Source of the DNA: Thalassospira xiamenensis M-5 = DSM 17429
GTDB taxonomy: Bacteria > Pseudomonadota > Alphaproteobacteria > Rhodospirillales > Thalassospiraceae
DNA: 64,000 bases
Assembly: GCF_000300235.2 (NCBI RefSeq)
Contig: NZ_CP004388.1
Location: 3,604,001 to 3,668,000, forward strand
Direction: 5' to 3'
Under the pieces are notes generated by a model. It saw nothing but the letters and a program-made list of their open reading frames with translations, had not been told where the DNA came from and made no database searches. Shown in pieces: positions 56,121-64,000 of the stretch (position 1 is its first letter; the number at the start of each line of letters is the position of its first letter). The position numbers were made by a program, and so were the translations under genes.

Positions 56121-57146
56121 ATGACTGCCCCACATATGCCCCTCGTACCACCCAAGAAGCCCGGAACCTCGCGCCCCATGCATCGCTATTTCCTGAATTT
56201 GCTAAACCGCAGCCAGCGTTTGTTCATCACCCTGATCAAGGTCATGTTACCCGTCATGATCATTGTGCGGATTGCCGATGAATTCGGCGCGGTTGCCTTT
56301 GCATCCGACCTGCTGTCCCCCATCATGAGCCTGATCGGGTTGCCGCCCGAAGCCGGTCTGATCTGGGCAACATGTGCGCTGGTCAGCATGTATGGCGCGG
56401 TCGGGGCGTTTATCGGGTTATCCGCCCATCTGGATATGACAGCCGCCCAGCTAAGCGCGCTTTGCGCGATGATGCTGTTTGCACATGGGCTTCCGGTCGA
56501 ACAGGCGATTGTCAAACGGGCCGGGGCCAGCCTGATCGCGACCACGGCCCTTCGGCTTGGCGCGGCGGTGTTTTACGCCGCACTGGTCACATGGATCAGC
56601 GATGCCACCGGCTGGCTTTCCGAACCGGTTGATTTTTCTTGGATGGCGGGCGGCGAGACGGCTGTGGTCGCCACCGGTATGGATGGCTGGATCGAATGGA
56701 CCATCCAGACGATAAAATCGCTTGTCGTGACCTTTGGCGTGATTGTCGGCTTGCTGGTGTTGCTCGATATCCTTGATAAAACCGGCATTACCGAGCGCAT
56801 CACGCGTGGCATGATGCCGATCCTGCGGGTTTCGGGATTATCGCGCGACGTCGCCCCGGTAACGACCATCGGTGTGTTGCTGGGCCTGACTTATGGCGGG
56901 GCGCTGATCATTAACGAGGCGCGCAAAAAGAACTTCCCGCCGCGCACGCTTTTCCTGTCGCTCAGTTGGCTGTCGCTGTCGCATTCCCTGATTGAGGATA
57001 CGGCGATCATGCTGGCCCTTGGCGCGGATATCTGGGTCGTTCTGGTCGGGCGTGTGATCCTGACATTGCTGATCATTGCCGCCCTTGCGCGCCTGACGCT
57101 ACGTTGGCAAACCAAACCGGTGGCGGCACCCGAAACCGGCTCCTGA
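56121..57146 (+). CDS. Nucleoside-recognition (Gate) domain membrane protein
   Basis: A 341-residue inner-membrane protein with about nine hydrophobic segments and two similar halves, each with the Gate pattern. The first half has SLIGLPPEAGLIWATCALVSMYGAVGAF and the second has LGLTYGGALIINEARKKN, typical of nucleoside-recognition proteins such as YjiH-type or spore maturation proteins. The substrate is unknown; transport of a nucleoside, amino acid or other small metabolite is possible. It is divergent from an Lrp regulator, which favours an amino-acid-linked cargo. Convergent with the PHA synthase gene, whose stop is directly adjacent. Confidence 0.82.
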   Translation: MTAPHMPLVPPKKPGTSRPMHRYFLNLLNRSQRLFITLIKVMLPVMIIVRIADEFGAVAFASDLLSPIMSLIGLPPEAGLIWATCALVSMYGAVGAFIGLSAHLDMTAAQLSALCAMMLFAHGLPVEQAIVKRAGASLIATTALRLGAAVFYAALVTWISDATGWLSEPVDFSWMAGGETAVVATGMDGWIEWTIQTIKSLVVTFGVIVGLLVLLDILDKTGITERITRGMMPILRVSGLSRDVAPVTTIGVLLGLTYGGALIINEARKKNFPPRTLFLSLSWLSLSHSLIEDTAIMLALGADIWVVLVGRVILTLLIIAALARLTLRWQTKPVAAPETGS

Positions 57147-58424
57147 TTATTTCGTTTCCGCCAGCCAGTCGAGCACCGGTCCCCATGTTGATTTTTCGGC
57201 GCGCGATCCGACCATCATGCCGATATGACCTGCCGATGGGTGCAGTTCGGTTCGCACATCTTCCGGCAAGCTTGCGAAAAGGGCCTGTGCACTTTCAGGA
57301 GGGACGATCCGGTCATTTTCCGGGATGACGGCAAGTGTCGGGCAGCTGATATCAGCCGGGTTGATATCAATGCCGTCGATCTGCCATTCGCCCTTGGCCG
57401 GTTTGTTTTCGACATACCAGCCAATCAGGCAATCAATCGCCACCCGGCGGGTCAGCGGCACACCGTCATTGAGCCAGTCTTCAAGCGCGACAAAATCATC
57501 GGCCTTGGCCGAATTGGCCGGGATGGAGGCAAAGCGGCGGAATTTTTCACCGATCATAAAGGGATCGAGGCTGGCAAACAGGCTTTGCAGTACATCGACC
57601 GGCAGGCTGTCATGGATCGACAGCATATGGGGCAAGGACGGTGCGAAGGCCGCGGCAATGCGCCCCTGCGTCGGGCCAGCCGCCATGAAATCCCACGGCG
57701 TTGCCAGCAGGACCAGACGCGATACCTGTGCGGGGTCAAGCAAGGTCGCGGCCAGTGCGAGCACGCCGCCCATGCAATAGCCGATCATCGGCACCGGCCC
57801 GCCATTCATATCAGCGATGTCCTGAAGGGCGGTGACCAGACGGCCCGCGATGTAATCATCAAGGCCGTAATGGGTTTCTTCTTCTCCGGGATAGCCCCAA
57901 TCGACCAGAAGCGGGCGGTATCCGGCCTTGGCCAGAAAACGTGCGAAGCTTCGTTTTTTATTCAGATCAAGGATATAGCCGCGGTTCACCAGCGACGGCA
58001 CCAGCACAACAATGCCAAGCGGGCTTTTTGGTTTGGCTTCTTCGACTGCGCCGTAATCGCGGATGCGGGTTGTACCATCTTCCCAGATCACGGGCGCATC
58101 ATCGGCCCCGCGTTTATAGCCATGTTTTTGATAGGCGCGCACACCATCATGAAACGCTGACTGACTGGCAAAGGCAACACGGTCCAGTGCCTGCGCGATA
58201 TCATCAGGATGATGTTTTTCCATCTCGTTCAGGAGCTTCATCGCCTGATCCTGCAGTTCCGGCCTCCAGGGCAGATATTGTTTCCTGAAGATCGGCAAGG
58301 CGGCGCGCGAGCTCAACCAGCTCGTCATCTCGACTGCCAGATGCATCGCCAGCGGCCTTGGCCCGGCGCGACGATTGCTTGCCCTTTTCGGCGGGTTTGT
58401 CTGCTGTCGGTTTTGCGCGCTCAT
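57147..58424 (-). CDS. phaC: Poly(3-hydroxyalkanoate) synthase, short alphaproteobacterial type
   Basis: A 425-residue alpha/beta-hydrolase-fold synthase that polymerises (R)-3-hydroxybutyryl-CoA on the granule surface. The lipase-like box is GYCMGG with catalytic Cys217; Asp371 (ENDRIVPP) and His400 (SAGHIGMM) complete the triad. PSLVNRGYILDL and VDWGYPGEEE resemble class III PhaC. Start choice: ATG at 58424 has AGGGA 6-7 bases upstream and adds the block GPRPLAMHL...WLSSRAALP, which I recall from related alphaproteobacterial synthases. It overlaps the upstream gene by 221 bases. ATG at 58241 (364 residues, 38-base overlap) is the alternative. It probably needs the upstream protein as partner. 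Confidence 0.82.
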   Translation of the reverse strand: MSAQNRQQTNPPKRASNRRAGPRPLAMHLAVEMTSWLSSRAALPIFRKQYLPWRPELQDQAMKLLNEMEKHHPDDIAQALDRVAFASQSAFHDGVRAYQKHGYKRGADDAPVIWEDGTTRIRDYGAVEEAKPKSPLGIVVLVPSLVNRGYILDLNKKRSFARFLAKAGYRPLLVDWGYPGEEETHYGLDDYIAGRLVTALQDIADMNGGPVPMIGYCMGGVLALAATLLDPAQVSRLVLLATPWDFMAAGPTQGRIAAAFAPSLPHMLSIHDSLPVDVLQSLFASLDPFMIGEKFRRFASIPANSAKADDFVALEDWLNDGVPLTRRVAIDCLIGWYVENKPAKGEWQIDGIDINPADISCPTLAVIPENDRIVPPESAQALFASLPEDVRTELHPSAGHIGMMVGSRAEKSTWGPVLDWLAETK

Positions 58425-59013
58425 TTTTTCCCTGACCCGATTTATTGCTTTTGCATGTCTTGCCTTTGGTCGCTTCAGCCTTTCCTGCCTCTTTGGCGGT
58501 AGTGCCCGGATCGGCCTTTTTATCGACATTGGCCTTGCTGGTCGTGCCGGTCATTCCGGGTATCGCCATTTTTGACATCTGATGGATCATGGCCGCCATG
58601 GGATTGGCCGCCGGGTCCATCGGTGTGCCCTTCATCATTTCCGGAAGCGTTTCGGGCGTCATACCGGGTATCATTCCGGACATCATTCCGGGGAACCCAC
58701 CCGGCACAGCCCCCGGAAGAGCACCGGGAAAAGCCCCGGGTTTCTGGCCGGTCGCCAATTGCCCGATCAGCTTGCCCCATGCCTCAAATCCTTCGCCGAT
58801 CCGCGATGTATCGGCCCCGAGCGATGCATAAAGCCGCCCGATGGCGCTCGCCGCGTCGGCACCATCGGCTGTCGCGGCAACCTGTTCGCGCCAAAGATCC
58901 ATGAATTGGCGGGCCAGATGATCGAGTTGATCATCAAGTTCATCATCGAGGTTATCATTTGGCAGATCGTCGGGATCGGGATCCTGATCCTTTTTCGCCC
59001 CTGTTTCGGACAA
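58204..59013 (-). CDS. Putative PHA synthase partner (PhaE/PhaM-like)
   Basis: A 269-residue protein directly upstream of, and overlapping, the PHA synthase gene. Layout: acidic N-terminus (1-30), a helical region with FMDLWREQVAATADG and GRLYASLGADTSRIGEGF (30-90), a Pro/Gly/Met-rich tract (about 93-150, repeated PGMxPGM and PGALPGAVPGG), a Lys/Ala-rich basic tract (165-225), and a short coiled coil (DELVELARRLADLQETISAL). This resembles PhaE subunits of class III synthases in position and the PhaM activator in its basic tail, but I cannot assign it firmly. A granule- or DNA-binding role for the basic tract is inferred. Confidence 0.6.
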   Translation of the reverse strand: MSETGAKKDQDPDPDDLPNDNLDDELDDQLDHLARQFMDLWREQVAATADGADAASAIGRLYASLGADTSRIGEGFEAWGKLIGQLATGQKPGAFPGALPGAVPGGFPGMMSGMIPGMTPETLPEMMKGTPMDPAANPMAAMIHQMSKMAIPGMTGTTSKANVDKKADPGTTAKEAGKAEATKGKTCKSNKSGQGKNERAKPTADKPAEKGKQSSRRAKAAGDASGSRDDELVELARRLADLQETISALEAGTAGSGDEAPERDGKTSS

Positions 59014-59336
59014 TGTTGCTTCCCCCGGTTCTGGTTCGGATCACGCAGATGACATGCGCCTTGTCGCTGGCAAACACTATAGGCGGTTCGGGCGTGTCCG
59101 AAAACGAAATCCATTGCTGCGCGGCAACAACAGGGACCAGAGGTTGTTTTTCGCAGCGCACATCGCGTTGAACACTGGACACATTGGAATTTACACGGCA
59201 CTCTTGTGCACGCTTGAGCAGACGCAAAATTCAAAATGCTGCGCAACATTCAGATTTGTGCAAACGCAAACAAGGTATTTCATACCGCACTGCCCAAGCC
59301 AGACGTCCGGGAAACAGGGAAGCAGGGAATAACGTC
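59014..59336. other. Divergent promoter region between the phaE-like gene and phaR
   Basis: About 323 bases. It holds TGC-rich motifs suited to PhaR: TTGC-TGCGCG-GCAA (59114-59127), TTGTGC at 59204-59209 and TTTG-TG-CAAA (59255-59264). No ORF supported. Confidence 0.55.
59255..59264. promoter_or_regulatory. TTTGTGCAAA, candidate PhaR autoregulatory site
   Basis: Short palindrome 73 bases before phaR sharing TTGTGC with the palindrome in the phaP promoter (21054). A second TTGTGC lies at 59204. PhaR is known to repress its own gene and phaP in other alphaproteobacteria. Confidence 0.4.
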
Positions 59337-59951
59337 ATGACCACGAAAAAATCAGATGATCAGGATCGCGTCGTTATCAAGAAATACGCGAACCGCCGCC
59401 TTTATAACACTGCGACCAGTTCGTATGTGACGCTTGACCACCTCTCGCAGATGGTCAAGGACAATACCGATTTCGTCGTTTATGACGCCAAGACCGGAGA
59501 GGATATCACCCGTCCGGTCCTGACACAGATCATTGTCGAGGAAGAAAACAAGGGGCAGAATCTTTTGCCGATCAGCTTCCTGCGTCAATTGATCGGATTC
59601 TATGGCGACAGTCTTCAGGGTCTGGTGCCAAGCTATCTGGAACAGGCGATGCGTTCGTTTGCGCATAATCAGGAACAGATGCGCGAATATATGCAGGGCA
59701 CGATGCAGGGGATTTTCCCGTTCGGCCAGTTCGAGGAAATGAACAAGCAGAACATGGCGCTGTTTGAACAGACCATGAAGATGTTTTCCCCCTTCCTGCA
59801 GGAAGAGGCCGACAAGGCCAATGCAAGTGCCGAGGCAGCCAAAAATGGCAAACCGGCAAAAAATGACGCATCCCTTGATGACCTGAAAAGCCAGCTTGAA
59901 GCCATGCAGGCGCAGCTCAACAGTCTGGTCAACAACAAGGCCAGCAAGTAA
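59337..59951 (+). CDS. phaR: Polyhydroxyalkanoate synthesis repressor PhaR
   Basis: A 204-residue PHA-responsive repressor. The N-terminal DNA-binding/PHB-accumulation regulator domain reads VVIKKYANRRLYNTATSSYV, then LTQIIVEEENKGQNLLPISF and LRQLIGFYG, all highly conserved. The middle is Met/Gln/Phe-rich and thought to bind granules; a C-terminal coiled coil (LDDLKSQLEAMQAQLNSL) follows. It represses phasin genes until granules titrate it away. ATG at 59337 follows GGGAATAACGTC; the frame to 59184 is ignored. It is divergent from the phaE-like/phaC pair and has a strong terminator. Confidence 0.95.
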   Translation: MTTKKSDDQDRVVIKKYANRRLYNTATSSYVTLDHLSQMVKDNTDFVVYDAKTGEDITRPVLTQIIVEEENKGQNLLPISFLRQLIGFYGDSLQGLVPSYLEQAMRSFAHNQEQMREYMQGTMQGIFPFGQFEEMNKQNMALFEQTMKMFSPFLQEEADKANASAEAAKNGKPAKNDASLDDLKSQLEAMQAQLNSLVNNKASK

Positions 59952-59990
59952 ACGGCCCAAAACCCGTTCATTTCAAAGCATCACGCAGAA

Positions 59991-60017
59991 AGCTCCGGAT
60001 TTTCCGGGGCTTTTTTT
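59991..60017 (+). terminator. Intrinsic terminator of phaR
   Basis: AGCTCCGGA (59991-59999) pairs with TCCGGGGCT (60003-60011, one wobble), followed by six T. Confidence 0.9.
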
Positions 60018-60194
60018 GTTTTTGCCCGCATGTGTTGCGGCATCATTCCTGCATAAACTTTTCATTAACGTTTTTCACCGCCCGGCACCTGTCGCAAGGC
60101 GGCAATTTTTGCCGGGTTCAAGCCCCTTTGAACGGAGTCCCTTGCATAAGGCCAGTTAAATACCCCGGTTGAACGCACAAAACCGCAAAATGAC

Positions 60195-60551
60195 ATGACA
60201 GCGATAACGCCGATCCCCTTGCCCCCGGCCCGCAGGCCCGACGCTGCAAGTAGTGGAACAGACGGCCCTGCCGGGATCGGGATGGATGTCACTGCACTGG
60301 TTTCGCCTGTACGGGAAATCGCGCAGAACGGTGGCGCATGGCTTGAACCCCATGATCCTGGGGGCAGTGCAGCATTTTGGGCGCAGCTTTTGGGACAGCT
60401 CCTACCTCAGGAAAACCTTTTGCAACCTGCGGTCATTCAGGAATTGCATGCCAGCTATGCACGTCATTCCACACCTTACGGCTCAGAAAGCCATGTCTTT
60501 TTTTCGCCTAACGCACTAGACAACGACAGGCGAATTGACCTATATAGCTAG
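60195..60551 (+). CDS. Hypothetical protein
   Basis: A 118-residue frame with no recognised domain. The first half is Pro/Ala/Gly-rich; the second half looks like a compact helical part (AFWAQLLGQLLPQENLLQPA, then VIQELHASYARHSTPY). Codon choice is acceptable for this genome, but no ribosome site precedes the ATG, and an overlapping frame (60253-60519) is also open. A hairpin (60576-60596) follows. It may be a real orphan gene between phaR and the XRE regulator. Confidence 0.4.
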   Translation: MTAITPIPLPPARRPDAASSGTDGPAGIGMDVTALVSPVREIAQNGGAWLEPHDPGGSAAFWAQLLGQLLPQENLLQPAVIQELHASYARHSTPYGSESHVFFSPNALDNDRRIDLYS

Positions 60552-60575
60552 CTTCTGGCGGATCGCTGAGACTTC

Positions 60576-60596
60576 TATCTGACCAAAGTTCAGATA
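60576..60596 (+). repeat. 7-7-7 inverted repeat TATCTGA / TCAGATA
   Basis: Perfect 7-base arms with spacer CCAAAGT, followed by TTTCTTG. It is 25 bases after the stop of the hypothetical ORF and 126 bases before the XRE gene. It could be a weak terminator or an operator. Confidence 0.4.
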
Positions 60597-60721
60597 TTTC
60601 TTGCAAGCAGACAACCTTCAAACCGGGTCACCCTGCTTGTGATAAATAGGCGAAATTAACAAGCCTGACAGCGTCCCGAGTGGGAATCAATAACTGGCGG
60701 TTGATAACGGAAAAATATGCA

Positions 60722-61117
60722 ATGACTGAGATTGTATCAAACGAAGAACCGAAACGTGCTAATCGCGCAACCGATACGGACCGTTATGTCGGTCAGCGTA
60801 TTCGCGAACGTCGCATCATGCTGGGTCTGTCCCAGCAGCAGATGGCCGATCTGATCGGCGTCACCTACCAGCAGGCTCACAAATACGAGCGCGGCATCAA
60901 CCGCATTTCTGCCGGTCGTCTTTACGAAATCTCCCAGGTCCTGGGCGTTCCCGTCAGCTACTTCTATGAAGGTCTCGACGGCAACCAGGAAACCGAGCTT
61001 AATGCGCGTCAGCGCATGTGCCTTGAACTGGCGCGCAACTTTGCCAGCATCAAGCACGAAAAACACCAGGAAGCGCTGAGCCAGATGGCACGCGCACTGG
61101 CCGATCAGGCTGCCTAA
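60722..61117 (+). CDS. XRE family helix-turn-helix regulator
   Basis: A 131-residue protein with a Cro/CI-type HTH at about residues 22-78 (IRERRIMLGLSQQQMADLIG, then TYQQAHKYERGINRISAGRL), and a C-terminal helical part ending MARALADQAA. The type is widespread in alphaproteobacteria as a single-copy chromosomal regulator; its targets are unknown. ATG at 60722 lies in an AT-rich stretch with no strong ribosome site. Good codon use suggests steady expression. A strong terminator follows. No phage or toxin gene is adjacent, which argues against a prophage origin. Confidence 0.88.
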   Translation: MTEIVSNEEPKRANRATDTDRYVGQRIRERRIMLGLSQQQMADLIGVTYQQAHKYERGINRISAGRLYEISQVLGVPVSYFYEGLDGNQETELNARQRMCLELARNFASIKHEKHQEALSQMARALADQAA

Positions 61118-61155
61118 GCCTGATCACTGCGATCTTCAGCATTGCTGCAAAAATC

Positions 61156-61187
61156 AGGCTGCCTTCCTTCGATGGCAGCCTTTTTTT
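61156..61187 (+). terminator. Intrinsic terminator of the XRE gene
   Basis: AGGCTGCC (61156-61163) pairs perfectly with GGCAGCCT (61174-61181) over 10 bases, followed by a run of T. Confidence 0.9.
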
Positions 61188-61252
61188 GTGGCTGATCACA
61201 GGCACGATTTTTGTGATAGCGTCACGGCAAGACCAAGACAGGGGCAAACCGC

Positions 61253-61891
61253 ATGACAGGCGATATCACACAATCCGGCCTGATCGATTTGATCGACCAG
61301 CAACGCAGCAAACTTGGCTATCTGTCGATATCGGCCCTTATGGCACTGACAAGGGCCGGGAATGCCATCCTTGATCCGTTTTCAACCCTGATCAGCATCC
61401 ATGCCGAGATCGGGCGCGACAATATTTTCTATCCTGCCGTCCGGCTTGATGCCACCTCCCCGGAGATGCTTGAAATTGGCAGCCGAAATACGTTCTACGG
61501 CAACACGGTGATTGATGCCCAGACAGGACTGATCACGATCGGCAATGGCAATCTGTTTGGCGAGGGATGCGTCCATGTTGCCACCAACCAGCCCGGTGCA
61601 ACGATCATTATCGGATCAGATGGCCGTTATCGCGGGTCAATCCATATTTCCGGCTTATCCGTTCTGGGTGATGGCAGCCAGATCCTTGGCAATATCATTG
61701 TCCGCGATGTGCAGCTTGGCGCGGGCGGATCATTTCGCCACCCGATTGCCGATGAACGCGGCGCGGTTTTAAAGGGGATTGGCGAGGGACGGGGGATTAT
61801 CCTTGAAACAGGTCAGGTGATTGCCGGAAACGGCACCCTCGCCCCCGAAAACGTCCGCATGCAGTCCTTTTATCATCCGGATGCAAAATAG
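61253..61891 (+). CDS. Left-handed beta-helix (hexapeptide-repeat-like) protein
   Basis: A 212-residue protein whose middle (about 45-190) has the irregular [LIV]GxxxxF and IxIGxGN spacing of left-handed parallel beta-helix proteins: LEIGSRNTFYGNTVI, LITIGNGNLFGEGCVH, ATIIIGSDGRYRGSIHI. Such domains occur in acyl- and acetyltransferases and gamma-carbonic anhydrases, but no catalytic His cluster can be assigned, so the activity is unknown. It stands alone between the XRE gene and convergent proB. ATG at 61253 follows GGGGCAAACCGC, a weak ribosome site. Confidence 0.7.
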   Translation: MTGDITQSGLIDLIDQQRSKLGYLSISALMALTRAGNAILDPFSTLISIHAEIGRDNIFYPAVRLDATSPEMLEIGSRNTFYGNTVIDAQTGLITIGNGNLFGEGCVHVATNQPGATIIIGSDGRYRGSIHISGLSVLGDGSQILGNIIVRDVQLGAGGSFRHPIADERGAVLKGIGEGRGIILETGQVIAGNGTLAPENVRMQSFYHPDAK

Positions 61892-61914
61892 GGGCAGCCG
61901 ATGGCTACCCCTTT
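61891..61914. terminator. Bidirectional stem-loop between the beta-helix gene and proB
   Basis: GGGGCAGCC pairs with GGCTACCCC (one mismatch) over GAT, with TTTG after it on the plus strand and TATTTTG on the minus strand. Confidence 0.65.
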
Positions 61915-61937
61915 GTCGCAAAACCCATGTCCGGCAT

Positions 61938-64000
<2,063 letters not shown>

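Noticed and set aside
57225-58160. Open frame of 311 codons on the plus strand
   Set aside because: Antisense to the PHA synthase gene, with a Cys/His/Arg-rich product of no recognisable fold.
58425-58529. Longer N-terminus of the PHA synthase (start at 58529)
   Set aside because: The extra 35 residues are only Arg/Lys-rich, reflecting the other frame, and ATG at 58424 has a proper ribosome site.

Overview
The window is chromosomal DNA of a free-living, respiratory alphaproteobacterium. Gene content and protein style point to Rhodospirillales, most likely Thalassospira or a close relative; this is an inference, since no database search was possible. Coding density is high, most genes use ATG with a purine-rich ribosome site, and GC is moderate (roughly mid-50s percent by eye). 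I see no rRNA, tRNA, CRISPR array, insertion sequence or prophage gene.

Layout. 1-2.4 kb: the 3' end of oxyR, a rhomboid protease and a zinc alcohol dehydrogenase. 2.6-7.9 kb: a complete periplasmic nitrate reductase operon napEFDABC followed by a DUF2478 gene. 7.9-17.8 kb: a minus-strand housekeeping block (glutamine amidotransferase, ychF, pth, rplY, prs, a lipoprotein, pgeF, a MidA-type methyltransferase, lgt, hldD). 18-22 kb: ubiK, ybjN-like, proC, a TetR regulator, the phasin gene phaP and csaA. 22-29.4 kb: a soluble twin-PAS chemoreceptor, fpr, a GntR regulator with a nitroreductase, an EnvZ/OmpR-type pair and a MarR regulator. 29.5-36.3 kb: ilvE, a GST, choline-sulfatase with a divergent LysR regulator, a periplasmic binding protein, hemF and trmL. 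36.7-39.3 kb: petABC for the cytochrome bc1 complex, with a perfect FNR-type box upstream. 39.4-42.6 kb: a methyltransferase, gloB and manC. 42.8-48 kb: a fructose-type ABC locus (ROK regulator, frcBCAK). 48-50.5 kb: a methyltransferase and a LysR/isochorismatase pair. 50.5-52.7 kb: phaB and phaA. 53-55.5 kb: a copper locus (DUF411 protein, multicopper oxidase, small Cys-rich exported protein). 55.5-57.1 kb: an Lrp regulator divergent from a gate-domain membrane protein. 57.1-60 kb: a short PHA synthase, a PhaE/PhaM-like partner and divergent phaR. 60-64 kb: an orphan ORF, an XRE regulator, a beta-helix protein, proB and the 5'-truncated obgE.

How the genes fit together. Two physiological themes stand out. 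One is respiration under changing oxygen and nitrate (nap, bc1, FNR box, hemF). The other is carbon storage as polyhydroxybutyrate: phaA, phaB, synthase, putative synthase partner, phasin and repressor all lie in the window but are spread over about 38 kb. The most unusual feature is a 221-bp stretch in which the PHA synthase and its upstream partner gene appear to be read in two frames of the same strand. Several regulators (GntR, MarR, ROK/FrcR, LysR) have visible palindromic sites next to their own genes, and the GntR site recurs exactly in front of the neighbouring nitroreductase gene.
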